Shown here: in pieces, positions 36,791-48,483 of the stretch
Layout: every line of letters begins with the position of its first letter
Numbering within the stretch: position 1 is the stretch's first letter
Assembly (NCBI GenBank): GCA_028023455.1
Contig: JAQFVV010006311.1
Location: 556,001 to 620,000 of the forward strand
DNA length: 64,000 nt
Source: Epiperipatus broadwayi
Taxonomy: Eukaryota > Onychophora > Udeonychophora > Euonychophora > Peripatidae
Direction: 5' to 3'
Translations under genes and position numbers: made by a program
Notes under the pieces: model-generated
What the model saw: only the letters and a program-made list of their open reading frames with translations
The model's database searches: none
What the model was told of the DNA's origin: nothing

Positions 36791-37780
36791 ATTAGATATA
36801 TTCTAAACTTATTTTAAACAGTCATTAAAAATAATTGTTTAAAGAATTAAAAAAGTCTATCATATATTAGTAAAGTAATCGGTAATGCTCTTATGATCAT
36901 ATGATGTTTGAGCACCAGACGTTTTAGAATAACTATGATCAATGAACTTTTAGTTCTCAAGTCTGTCTCTGCACTAAATGATACCAACCATATTTGGATC
37001 TAGTCACTTTAGTACAAATTGCATTCAATATAAAATATTTTAATAAATTAACTTTTGTTTTGTTAAGAATAATATATCCATCTTTAGAATAATCAAAAAA
37101 CCGTAAGTTTAAAAATCTTTAATTGTAGTTGAAAAGTATTTTAAATTTGAATATCACGGTTTCATGATAAATACATAAAGTTTGCTGGACATGTGTTGCA
37201 TTTTCTATTTTCTTTTTAAATAGGTATTAAACAAACATTTGCAAAAAAAAAAAAAGTCATGACGTCTTTAGCTAATAGTTTTCTAAGAATTATAAAAAAC
37301 CAAACTTAAAAGGAAACTGTCGACAGAGATTCGACTAAAAATTATTTATTTTACTTTCATTAATAAAAATTATATATATATATACTTAAAAAACTTCGTA
37401 GACTATTAAAATTGTTTTAAACTTTTTAATGTTTATTTTATTAATTTATAAATATTTTTTATAGATGTCAATTAAATAAATATTTATCCAGGAATGCGAA
37501 TGAATTTTTTTAGTAATGCGTAATAAAATGGAGCAGCTGTCCTTTTAAAAATTATCATTTAATTTACTATTCACTATTGTATAAAACTAAACTGTAGTAT
37601 AACAAAGTAAGCTTTTATTGGTCTATTTATCATATGTGTTTAGGTTTGACAGACTCAGATAGTCAGACTCTCCTCCAATAACTTAGTATGACTAATTATA
37701 TATAAAAATAGACTCATGTGTTTGCTTCTTTATAAAATCATATTTGCAACATTTTTCACAAGATCATTGTCTTAAAGTTT
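36791..37780. other. AT-rich spacer
   Basis: Nothing recognised. Confidence 0.5.
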
Positions 37781-37851
37781 ATATCTGCGCTAGAGAATAA
37801 TCAATGGATGCAGAAAGATTTGTCACAAAATCCCTATCAGAGTGCCTACTC

Positions 37852-37910
37852 ATACAATATCCCCAGACTAGTTTCTAGCTTGTATCTTTCATCATTGAGG
37901 AACCTTGGAT
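37852..37910 (-). ncRNA. Family A hammerhead, C3 mutated
   Basis: On the minus strand: AUCCAA outer strand, CCUCA inner strand, core AUGAUGA (complement of 37889-37895; C3 changed to A), helix II AGAUACAAGCU, GAAA, palindromic ACUAGU, GUC triplet, then UGGGGAUAUUGUAU. Everything except C3 and part of the outer helix is consensus, so it is recently dead. Confidence 0.65.
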
Positions 37911-38306
37911 TTGAGAACATCGTATGTAGATCTTAGAATTTAATGGAACCCCCCAGCAGCCACTTTTTACTTTTTTGGCTAACATATATAAAGCTTTGAT
38001 TCTGAAATAAAAACCCAATAATGTTTCAAGCTAAGCTCATTAGCTTATATAGTTGTATAGATCTGAACTCAGTTCAGCATCCATACTTTTTGATGACTTT
38101 GGTTCTTTAAAAACCACAGTCATCATAATCCTATTGGGCAGGATTGGTATTAAACTATCAAACATCATATGATCACCATTCTTTATGCTTACACAAGCTG
38201 TATTTCACAGAGGTAAAATTCTCTATACAGTAACGCCACTCAATACAAGCCAGAGTAACCAATGGATGCCAGAATTATGCATAAAATCCCCATCTAGTGC
38301 CTACTC

Positions 38307-38365
38307 ATTCAATATCCCCAGACTAATTTCTAGTTTGTGGCTTTCATCAGTGAGAAGCTTTGAAT
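38307..38365 (-). ncRNA. Family A type I hammerhead ribozyme, core intact
   Basis: On the minus strand: outer helix I AUUCAA with UUGAAU (six pairs), inner helix I CUUCUCA-side pairing with UGGGGA (last five bases UCUCA pair with UGGGG, with wobbles), core CUGAUGA (complement of 38344-38350), helix II region AAGCCACAAACUA, GAAA (complement of 38327-38330), and the triplet GUC with C17 complementary to 38321. Predicted cut between 38321 and 38320. Most family members have AUCCAA/UUGGAU at the outer helix, so this copy shows a paired C-G to U-A change. Helix II is weak here (two or three pairs), so activity is uncertain. Confidence 0.68.
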
Positions 38366-38757
38366 CTGTGGCCTTGGATCTGAGAGAACCTAGATCATAC
38401 TCACCAAAAGGTATAGATGCTGAGTTGAGTTCAGATCTACACAACTATGCAAGCCAATGAGCTTAGCTTGAAAACATTATCGTGCTTTCATTTTGGACTC
38501 AAAGCTTTATAGTTAGCTAAAAAAGTGAAAGATGGTTGCAGGACAGTTGCATTAGATACTAAGATCTAAGTACAGTACTCTTAGAACTAAGGCTCATCTC
38601 TGATGATGAAAGTCACAAACTAGAAAAGAGCCTGGGGGCATTGGATGAGCAGGCACTAAATAAGGATTTTATGGGCAAACCTTCCTGCATCCATTGATTA
38701 TTCTGGCTTGCACTAAGTGACACTGCTATATGGAGAGTTTTGCATCTATCTAAGTTA

Positions 38758-39712
38758 CTTTATCTATTGAAACAACTCTTATTTTTTCTTTAAGTATATG
38801 CACAAATAAACATATACATTTATCAAATGGTTTTAAATCAATATCAAGGTATAACCTATAACTATGAGTACTTAATGATAACCATAAAAATAGAAAAATT
38901 TGAAATTAATAAACAATGATAATAAACTACTGCTTTAGTGCAAGAAGAACTATGGCATTTTTACATTAACAGTAAAAGTGGCACTATCCATAACAATTGG
39001 AAATGTATTTTTCTAGACAACACACTGAACTCTTCTGATAACTCTCATTTAAATACAAATAAAAATATTTAAATCCTTATCTGGTGTTAAATTATAATCC
39101 AAGTACCAATTAAATCTGACATTGCTAATGAAATCATGATTTCTAGTAATAGTTTACTAACCAAAGACTTCTTTTTAGTTATGACCTAGTTGGCATAAAA
39201 ATAAAATCATATTTTCTCCATTAAAAGAAAGTGAAAGTTTTACAAATGTTTTAGTAAAAAAAAAAAAAAGACAGTGATAAATTACATAATTTTTCAAATC
39301 TTGGAAAAGTATTCACAGACTTTTTCCATTTTTATAGATTTAATTGCAAAACTGATCTATTCACTCAAAATTCTGGCATATTAAAAAAATGTCATAAATT
39401 TAAAATGCTATGCATTGAAACTAAAGTAAAATAATATAAATTTAATGCAAATAAACTTATTTAATCAAGAAATTTTAAATTTTCCAAAAAGTTGGGCATT
39501 AGAAAGTTAAAAAAATAAATACATTAATAACAATTATTTTTATGCTATATCATTAGTATAAAAATATCTTGCACACATATAGAATTGTTAATGTTACATG
39601 GTAATATTGTAGCAAATCATAAACTACTATTACAATTCTAAGAAAGTAATGATTTTGAAAGACCTAGCATAAGTATTTGCCTGAAGATCTGTGATGGTAG
39701 TATATTATATGT
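38758..39712. other. AT-rich spacer
   Basis: No gene or repeat recognised. Confidence 0.5.
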
Positions 39713-40059
39713 GATAATATGTTGGACTATTTCCATTATCTATCAGTAGATGTTAAATGTATAGAAAATTTTAAACTTTATTTAACTTTCTCAAATACAA
39801 ACAACTTGTTAACATACTAACCTGTGTTGTCTATTTGGATGTTATTATTACTAACAAATTATTTCTTACTTAAAGGAGACTTGAACACAGACTTTCAAAC
39901 TCCCCAAGTTACATCTAAAATTCCAAGTATATAAAATATTATATTTGTATTCAATCAAATATAACAAGTTGTTTGTATATGAGAAGTTTAAATAGAGTTT
40001 AAATTTTTTTATACATTCAACATTTACTGATAGATGATGGAAATAGTCAACATATTATC
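39713..40059. repeat. Inverted repeat, ~97-bp arms, PLE-related
   Basis: Arms 39713-39810 and 39963-40059 are inverted complements with few mismatches. The 152-bp spacer begins aacatactaacctg, as in the tail of the Penelope-like element near 3155, and the arm end gatgatggaaatagtc matches 3255-3269. A family B scrap (cttgaacacagactttcaaac) sits in the spacer at about 39881-39901. Best read as an inverted pair of PLE terminal repeats without the coding part. Confidence 0.65.
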
Positions 40060-40959
40060 AAACTTAGTATAAGTCTTTTTTTTTTTGCTTATTTTTCTTT
40101 CTCATGAACTGATTTCTCTGGTTTATATATATCCATCAATAAAATTTTAATACAGACATTCTTATTTATACCAAAAGGCCTATTATGCATATAATCTGGA
40201 TTCAAAATAGGTCAAAATAAAATTTGGAAAAATATTTCCATAGAAATCTACATGAACTTTCATCAATCAGCAATTGACACCCTTTGAGCAATATCCTATA
40301 TTTCACTGTTTCTCTATGAAGGTTTTTTTTGCAAAGGCCTTTGCCCTGAAATAAGTTATGAATAAGCAGTTTTACTGTTATGTTATGTAGCTATTCATTT
40401 ATGACCAATATTGAATGATCAGCTAGATTGAGAATAAGCTAACTACCTGAAAGAATAATCCTGACCTTGGTTGTGACCTACAATAATTTCTAGTATAAAA
40501 TTCATATTTTAGAAATAAAATAAAAATATTTACACATATTCTCTTGCTTGCTTTGAAAAATTTCTTTAGTTTACAATTTGATTTTTAATAAAAAATTTTT
40601 TTATTGATAAACATCTCAAACATACTTTATTTTTATTAAATCAAAAGAAATAAAATGTAAAAAAAATACATGAAAAAAATCTTAAAATCTTTTTAATAAA
40701 TTAAATTGCAATTTTTAAAAAATATTAAATATTGATTTTAATTAAATAGTATAATTTAAATACATATACATTAAAATTCAAAGAATAGTAAATTTCCCTG
40801 CCCTACCCCCCCCCCCCACAAAAAAGAAAATCAATGACTTTATTTTAATTTACCAGAGGCAGATATGGTAGTAGCTACAATACAATAATGAATATTATTT
40901 AGTTAATAGTAGTTACCATTAAAGTTTGATGGTGAAACTATAAATGCACAAACAATAAC
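40060..40959. other. AT-rich spacer with poly-C
   Basis: Low-complexity sequence and a C-run at about 40807-40817. No gene recognised. Confidence 0.5.
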
Positions 40960-41790
40960 AACTAGATTTACAACATTATGCCAGTTCATAAAGACTTTGG
41001 CTTAGCAATTAGTGTTTAAAAAATTCAAGTCCTTTACCAGTGACTAACGGGGGCAAAAAAATAGAAGTCAATTTAAATATCTGGCAGAAAGGTGAACTTG
41101 GATATTGAGATGCAACACAGACTTTAATTGCAATGCTATAATTATTACAACTAATATATCCTTACATGATTTGGTGCAGTAATGAAGTGGTAGAATCTGA
41201 AGTTCATTGTCCATATATCATGAATCCAATTTTCTCTTGCAGTGCTTAAACTTCTTATAAATTCTTTTGATTGTTATTATTACTTGTATATAAAACTTTG
41301 TTTTATCCAATTTATTATATGAAAATGAGATTTGGATCTCCAACTGAAATAACATAAAGGCATAAGAAAAGTTTCAATTAAAAAAAGTTTTTTAGGATGT
41401 TTCATTCAATTAGACATGCAAAATAAATGAACAATAATAGACTTCTTAAAAAAGTGTGTTTTGGTTTTAAGTTTTTATGGGAGAGGTAGACATCATTTAC
41501 ATTATTCTAAAGAAATACATTTTAATTGTTTTCATTGAGAAGATATAGCTGAGGATGGTTATGATACAGAGATACAATTAGATAAAATATTAAAGAGATC
41601 AATGTAAAATATTAAATAAAATAGTGATATCAACACTTTTTTATATGTGGGCATATTTATGGTTTGCAGAATTTTACAATCAACAAAATCTCATTTTTAG
41701 TATATTATTAATCTTATGCTATTTAATCTTTTTTTTTGAGTTGGAATGACCATATTCATTTACAAGTAGCTTCTATTGCTACTGATGATA
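40960..41790 (+). pseudogene. LINE family D 3' portion
   Basis: Parallels 35920-36790: cattatgccagttcataaagac, caagtcctttaccagtgact, a YLGS-like region near 41085, the LLYG-type stretch near 41320 and the 3' end gagttggaatgaccatattc (about 41740), also seen at 36743-36763. The stretch about 41165-41250 interrupts the alignment and may be a SINE scrap. All frames are broken. Confidence 0.7.
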
Positions 41791-41943
41791 ACAAGACTAG
41801 ATAAAAGTAAATTATGAATGAATATCTGTAAGAATGTGATAATATGATAATACAAGAGCAGCTCTTTACTATAGTGTCATCTATTGTGATGTTGAATAAT
41901 CAGTGATTACCAAATGCATATAAAACCTTATCCTTAGTATTTA

Positions 41944-41999
41944 AATCCTGAACTCCAGACCTATTTCTGGGTTTCACTTTTATTAACAAGGCTAGGATT
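41944..41999 (-). ncRNA. Decayed hammerhead-like motif, separate family
   Basis: On the minus strand, AAUCCU (complement of 41994-41999) pairs with AGGAUU (complement of 41944-41949) across a core aligning with family A: UUAAUAA for CUGAUGA, an AAAGUGAAACCCA loop region, GAAA, AUAGGU, C17, then UGGAG. The three core changes are all transitions. Probably inactive. Confidence 0.45.
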
Positions 42000-42524
42000 G
42001 AAAACTGGAAGGAACATAGATATTTACTAGCAGTTATTTTTAACTCTACTTTGCATGTTAAGCTAAAACTTAAAATTCAAATCAATCTAAGGTTCTGAAC
42101 ACAAATCAACTGCTTGAATACTTATATAAATCTAAAACCAGTTCTATAACTATCTATTTTGGTACTTTCATTTCTTCAGTGACTGTGAACACCATATTTT
42201 CCTGGCTAAGAATGTTAATAATAACAACAAATTACCAAGTTAAATGATATGATAACAGAAAAACAGTGTTCCACTTAGTATACCAAGAGTTCATTCAAAA
42301 AATAGAAAAAATACAAAGAGAACAGCATTGTTAATAATATTACATAGCATAATAATAATGACTTTGTCTTAAAGTCATAAAGTAAATGGATTCCAAATAA
42401 ACTCCAAAAGATATTACAGTAATGTTGTGAGGAAATGAATCATTAGTGATAATAAATATTACACAAGGTTCTCATACAAAAATAAAAAAAAGCTTATAAA
42501 TTCAGAGATCACATGGTTACAACA
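42000..42524. other. AT-rich spacer
   Basis: Nothing recognised. Confidence 0.5.
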
Positions 42525-43040
42525 GAAGTAACTGAAGCTTCCAATGTGTTATATAATGTAAATAAACTCTTCAAAAGACAGATGATGCCATCTGTTTTTA
42601 GCAATTTGTTCTTACATATGCTTAGTTTATTTACATAATTTTAAATGAGGGAATGAATTTCCTTTTCAGATTATATATATTTATAGATTAAATGATAAGA
42701 ATAACCATTTAAATATTTGGAGAATCAAAGCTGAACTTTTGTTTAAAGAATTTTTAGACATGAAATAAAAACTCAGTTTTAATATCTGTAAATTTTTATT
42801 TCATGTTTGGAGGTTGTTTAAAATAAAGCCCAGCTTTGATCCTCTAAATATTTTAATTGTAATTTTTACCATTTATTCTATAAATATATGTAATCAATAG
42901 TTTGAATTCACTCTTTCATTTAAAATTACACAAATAAACTAAGCATATATATGAATAAATGCTAAAAAGGCAAATAGTATCATTTGTCTTTTGAAGAGTT
43001 TATTTACATTATACAACTCATTGAAAGCTGCAGTTACTTC
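42525..43040. mobile_element. Foldback/MITE-like palindrome, ~516 bp
   Basis: The ends gaagtaactg (42525) and cagttacttc (43040) are inverted complements. The arms pair along most of their ~250-bp length, sharing aagagtttatttac, gcttagtttattt, a tttggagaatcaaagctga block and a central acatgaaataaa hairpin near 42760-42807. No ORF and no clear target duplication. Transcripts would form a long hairpin. Confidence 0.75.
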
Positions 43041-43639
43041 CTATTCACTTACATATAATCTGAATTATACATTATTTACACACACATATATATATATTTC
43101 TCCAATAGACATAAGGTTGTGGAATATCAAAAACAGTATAAATTTTTAGGATTAAATTAAATGGTGATGAACTTATTTACTATTATTTACTAGACAAGAC
43201 AATATTTGTGGTTCCTGTATGATAAATCAAAGAATATGTTTTACTTTAAAACAAGTTCTACCAGAAGTTTTTCAGTGCAAACATTTTAATACTTAAAATA
43301 TTAATAGTAGTTATTTATCGCAACATTTAAATAACTAATATTCTCACTTAAATAAAATTATCATTGTTATTCATAATTGAAATTTATAATTTTGTTGAGA
43401 ATTTCTACTGACTTTTGAAAGTCCTCAACAGTTCTAAGATATATTTTGAATACAAAACAAGGCTGTTGTTTCAGTTGGCTATCAAATAAAATAAAAAATT
43501 TAGAAAAAAAAATATAACTGAAAATTTTGCAGTTCTTATGAAAATTTTCTACATGTAATTGTTTAGCAGTGATTAAAACAGGCTATGGTATACTAGTTTT
43601 GTATTGACAAAAGGATCTAACAGGAACGCATCACATTAC
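43041..43639. other. AT-rich spacer
   Basis: Short (TA)n near 43087; no gene recognised. Confidence 0.5.
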
Positions 43640-44130
43640 TCTATCTAATCAACATGTTTACTAAAAATATGAGAAAACATCAAATAGGATAAAGATTAAT
43701 GGGAATTCCAGATCAATGAAGATCCACCAATAAGCTTAAATATCCTGATTATACCACACTTGCAATACAGAAACTCTGAATACATTTATTAAAAAAAGTG
43801 AAAAAATGGGATTATGGCTCAATATGTAGACAAAGATTATGACAACAAGACAGTAATTGAGCTAGCAATAATGATATAGAAACTATTGAGACTTTTTGCC
43901 TCTTTGGATCATTTACTAATAGCAAACAGTTTAGTTGATAAGAAATTCATCACAGAATAATATTAGGCAAAGTTATAATGGAAAGCATAAAAAAGATCAT
44001 TAAATATGGAGACATATTTTTAAAACTTATTATTAGAATTGTTAAATTTATTGTATTTCCTGAAACATTCTGAATATGAAGGTTGGATATTAAAGAAATT
44101 ATATATATTTATTCATTTAAACTATGTTTA
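43640..44130 (+). pseudogene. LINE RT fragment (family E)
   Basis: Translation with stops and shifts gives KSEKMGLWLNM (near 43792), TKIMTTRQ (near 43828), ETIETFCLFGSFTNSK (43880-43927), EIHHRIILGKVIMES (43945-43989) and FLKLIIRIVKFIVFPETF (near 44020-44070). These match the thumb region of a LINE RT in the usual order (GLxxNxxKT, FxxLGSxI, KEIxxRIxLGK, KxxIVxxxVFPVxLYG). This differs from both family C and family D. The upstream palm and endonuclease are missing. What 44130-44560 holds is unclear. Confidence 0.65.
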
Positions 44131-44567
44131 AAAACACCAACAACAAAAAAAGAAAAATAGATGCAATTAAATATGAATTTGCACACAAATCATTAAATTA
44201 TGATATTGATATATTTTGGTAATATTATGGGATGATATAATTTATTACAAAAATTCATAATACTCAGAAAGATTGATGGTATAAAAAAGAAGATTAATAA
44301 TGAGATGAGTGAACTCCATTTTCATAATAAAAAACATGTTCTTGAGCAATGTGAAAAAGACATATAAAATAAGTCATTATTAAATGCAGTTCAAATGATA
44401 ACTAAGAATCTATATTGACTTGATGCCACATAAACTAATAACAATTAATGATGTATCACATGTATCATTATTTAAAATTGAAGAAAAAATAGAAAATAAT
44501 AAACAAATAAATAATGTTACCTTGACATGTTTCTATGAGCAAAAAAATTGTAATAATAATTGAATTT

Positions 44568-44664
44568 TTCTTTTTCATGTGTCAAATGCATTGATCAGGA
44601 AGTGAACCCGGGCCAGCTTCTTGGAAGGCAGCTATGCTAACCACTAGGCCACCAACCCTTGACA
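44568..44664 (-). mobile_element. tRNA-derived SINE, minus strand
   Basis: Minus strand: gtcaagggttggtggcctagtggttagc (A-box region), an anticodon arm whose loop reads TCC, B box ccgggttcacttcc, then tgcatttgacacatg and an A-rich tail. A perfect 13-bp duplication aataattgaattt lies at 44555-44567 and 44665-44677. With 54911 it forms a subfamily distinct from 51191 and 57433. Confidence 0.88.
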
Positions 44665-44696
44665 AATAATTGAATTTATATAATATATAGGATATA

Positions 44697-45135
44697 TGAG
44701 CACAGACTTTCAAATGAGCCACCACTCTCCACACTATCTCATAACACTGATACACTTGAACACAAATATGTTGAAAAGATAAATAATCACCAATATGTAT
44801 TTCATGCCAAACCAGCAATCATCAATTGGTCCAGATTACTATCTCTACACATATATGCTATAAGTGCTCAGATATATATTAAAATAGCCAATCCTCATAC
44901 TTTAATGGACAGGCTTCAATCCACTCCACACTCCAACTCTTCAACCATCCATCCAATTGAAAATCTGATGATGGAATGCTCAAAGGCCACCCTGAGGCTG
45001 AGATTCTTGTCACACCCATGTTGACCTAAGGTCAATCGGACCCCTCATGTACAGGACATAATCCATTCAATACATATAGAAGGAATGGGCAGACATCTCT
45101 ACTATGTAATAACTGAAATATAATAAGCCTGTGTG
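44697..45135 (-). mobile_element. Family B hammerhead repeat, minus strand
   Basis: The reverse complement matches the 28-kb repeat: agactttcaaa near its 3' side, the hammerhead at about 44782-44842, then cattaaagtatgagg, and a further ~150 bp upstream (ggggtccgattgacc) not seen in the palindromic copy but shared with 60150-60540. The hammerhead core is UUGAUGA (complement of 44819-44825), with helix II UGCU/GGCA, GAAA and helix I ACCAA/UUGGU extended by AAUC/GAUU. The C3 to U change should impair cleavage. Confidence 0.75.
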
Positions 45136-45937
45136 TTTCAGTTATTTTATTTATATAATAAATAAATAACAATTCAACTAATTTAATAATTTTTTTTTAT
45201 TTCTTCTTAATTGGAAACTAATTCAGAAATGACTTTTTTTTCTTGTGATGAAATATTTTTTTAAACCTATTGAATTATTAGTATAGAAATTTTGATACAT
45301 ATTAATAACATTAAGATATTCTTATAATTTAATTTAAAAAATGTAATGTTGGATTGCTATAATAAAAGTATAGTTTTAAGGAGAAGTTGCAGCATATATT
45401 TTTAAAACATTTATTAAAGCATTTCAATTATATTCATATTTATTTTTACATATCTTTTTTGCTCTTGTAGTGAACTTAAATATAGTTTTTGTAATAAATG
45501 CAGATTTTATCTTTATAAATATTGTTTTACAAGCTCTAATGGGTAAATTTATAGATCATAATAATAAAATTTCCACAAAACTAAAAAAAACTTTATAATA
45601 TTCTTGTTATTTAACTTCTGAATTTTGTCTTTAATGTCTGAATTTCATTGTAACAAGCTCATAGACAATATACAAAAGTGTTTTCAAAAAATTCTGTTGT
45701 GTGCACTGTTCATAGTCAGATTGATAAAATATAAATACTGCAATAAATATGCAATTCAAAAAGATGTCTGATAGAAGCATTTGTCCTGGACAGTTTTGTA
45801 CAATGTTTGAGTCTCTATATTAAAAAAGAATTTGAATATTTCCAAAGTTTGAGTGTCATATAACTTTCCAAGTGATTAACCATTTTATTATCATATTATT
45901 AATTTTAAAAATAAATCACAGATGCAAATCAAAAAGA
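45136..45937. other. AT-rich spacer
   Basis: Nothing recognised. Confidence 0.5.
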
Positions 45938-46025
45938 AATGTGGGATTTAGTTCAGTGGTTGAGTATTAGATTTAAAAGTGAAAAGTTTTTGGATTGAAA
46001 TTCAACTTGTTATTTTTGGCACTTG
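45938..46025 (+). repeat. tRNA-like sequence, second SINE type
   Basis: A-box-like ttagttcagtggttgagta (45948-45966) and B-box-like tttggattgaaattcaa (about 45991-46007) are spaced as in a tRNA. The head differs from the main SINE family. Too diverged for an anticodon call, and no target duplication was found. Confidence 0.45.
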
Positions 46026-48416
46026 ATTTTGATAACCTTCTGAGCAATAAAATATTCAATTTTTTTTTATATCATCAACTTTATGTGGATTTGAGAATAT
46101 GAGAAAAGTTGGAAGAGTAAAGTTCTAGTTTTTTTTAATATGGTAGTCATGTAAGATGATAAAAATCTCAAGAATAGAAAAAAAAGAATAATGATATAAT
46201 ACATTGCTTGATAAAAACACAAACAAGATCATATTGTGAGAAAAAATTGAAAAAAGATCAACTTGATGATAAATCCTATCATAAAATATTCAGATTGGTA
46301 TAGAATTCTTTCAGAGAGATGAGAAAAGTAAAAGAAAAAAAAATAATTTTTGAATAATATTATTAAAATATGAAGAACATATATGATGATCAAAAGTTTA
46401 ACCATGGAATGATATTACTTATTAATAAAATAAAAATCTTAGTATAAATTCAATGTTTTTGTTGTTTTTTATCACTAAAAAGCAATTTTGTAAAATTTAA
46501 ATTAGCAACAAGAAAATTAGTTCTACAAATCAATTTAAAAAAATTAATAATTTAATTATTGAATAAAATTAGGACTATTTTTTATTTATATGAAAAAGAA
46601 ATTAAAGCAAAAAATAAAATATAAATTTTAAGAACAACACAACTAAGTTAAAAATTAAAGAAAAATAGCGTTTTTACATATATTTTATCCAATCTCTTTC
46701 CAAAAAAACAACAACATAATATCCATATGACAATTTATCTAAAAAAAAATAACATTAAGCAAAATTAGAAAAAAATTAAAATAGCAGTTTTATCACATCT
46801 AATAAATTAGATTTAATAGTTTATGATAAAAATAATCAGTTTTATATATATATATATATTTAGATTTACTTATATTGATTGTCAGAGTGTTCATGGAAAT
46901 AACTTAGTCAAAATTCTCTAAACATTACTAGAATAATGTATGACAAAGTTTTAATACAAGTAAAACTATTCAATACTACTAGGGTGGTTTCTTACAAGCT
47001 TATTTCTTTTTCAACTTTACTATAAATGCTATCAAGTTTTAGTATTCCCATATTAAAAAAAAATACACCGATCTCATCCTGAATTACAATCAGGAAAATA
47101 ACTTTCTAAAATTAAAAGTAGTAATTTCATAATTTTATAATTCTTAATACAAAAATAGTAATTTTATGTTTAAGATATTTACAAGACTATCAAGCTAATA
47201 TTTCTTAAAGTTATTGTTATCCAAATCCTTTCAAAAAAGTCACAAATTTCATCAAAGATAGCTATATAGATTTTAGTTGTAGAACTGATGTCTGGATTAA
47301 TTCTATCATTAAAACACATTTTATTGAGCAAATTGTATTAACAAAAAAAATTACTATTGAATAAATATGAATTTATATTTGTAACATATTAAAAATGTTT
47401 GAACTAACATAATAAAGATTGGAACAAGCAGTACATTGCATTTTTGGAATCATTAACGTACTGGATTAGGATTTTTTTGCCACATAATGATATACATACA
47501 CTTAATGAAGTGTATTAAAAAAAATTTTTTAAGAGCAATATACAACTTTCATGGTATTATAATATTTCAAATTTTTTATACATGCATACTTGCCTTGTTC
47601 ATCATTATCACTGGGAAATTAGGAAATCCATATTATATTGTTAATAAACATTAGTGTGTTCCAAGAGCAATTTTTTGTGTGTTTTGATCTAATAATGAGT
47701 AGCATGTTTGCTTATAAAAAGAGTGTGGTAAAGCCATAAATCAGAATAAAATATGGGTAATAATTTTTTTTTATATAGTGTCGAAAACTAAATTTGTCTG
47801 ATTCACTGCTTCATGGAAACCATTTATTTAATTCAGATAATACTCATTCAGAGTATGCTATTCTTCTTTATTTTTGACTTAGATAACTTAAGAAAACTAC
47901 AAGCTTCTTTTGCTTAGGAATCATTTTACTCTTGCTAATGTATTTCTGTTTTTGTAATATTTAATCTAATGTGATGAGTCAGAATGGAGTAACAGTTCTA
48001 ACTGACCAATAGTTATTGCTTATAATTCTATGGTAGCTATAAATAAAGGGATATAAAATTTCACCTGAAAACTATTCTTACAGAACAAAGTAATCATGCT
48101 AGAAAAAATTTCTTTGATATAAAACATTTATATAAGAAAATAATGTAATATGATCAAGTAATCAAATTACTGATCAAATATCTTTTATATAACAAACTTT
48201 GATAGGCCTGTTAATATCTGTTTCATATGATTTCGTCATATTTAATTATGGTAATTTAGTATACATGTTATTTTCTGAACATTATTAATTAGTTGTTGTT
48301 GTTTTTTTTTTGCCTTGCAGCAATATTTACTTTTTCTTTACTTCGATCATTTTTTATTCTCTTTTCCAATGTCTGAAAAATTTTAATCACTTAATGGATT
48401 CTTGACAATTTCATTA
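46026..48416. other. Very AT-rich stretch
   Basis: A (TA)n run lies near 46842-46860. Around 46080-46330 the translation faintly resembles a LINE C-terminus, but too weakly to call. No gene recognised. Confidence 0.45.
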
Positions 48417-48483
48417 AACATCACACGATCACCATTCTTAATGCTTACACTGAATGGTGCTACTGTATGGAGAGTTTTGCTTT
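48417..48483. repeat. Family A remnant: both termini fused
   Basis: catcacacgatcaccattc is followed directly by gctactgtatggagagtttt, so the two ends of family A are joined with the middle lost. Confidence 0.75.

Larger units (their letters stand above)
37790..38757. mobile_element. Family A hammerhead repeat cluster (two minus, one plus)
   Basis: A minus-strand copy (about 37790-38180) is followed by a minus-strand terminal segment with its own hammerhead (about 38165-38400), then a plus-strand copy (about 38400-38757). The termini atcatatgatcaccattc and ctatatggagagtttt mark the ends. Three hammerhead regions are present: 37852-37910 (minus), 38307-38365 (minus) and about 38585-38648 (plus). 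The plus one has the triplet changed from GUC to GCC and a 3-bp insertion next to the core. The frame 38185-38460 is only the antisense of the repeat. Confidence 0.8.

Noticed and set aside
38185-38460. 91-codon open frame
   Set aside because: Antisense of a family A repeat carrying the hammerhead; not kept in other copies.
44582-44818. 78-codon open frame on the minus strand
   Set aside because: Runs through a SINE and into a family B repeat, so it is a chance frame.
46080-46330. LINE C-terminus-like translation
   Set aside because: Only a vague resemblance to the RWxGHV...RPRxxW region after many assumed stops and shifts; too weak to call.
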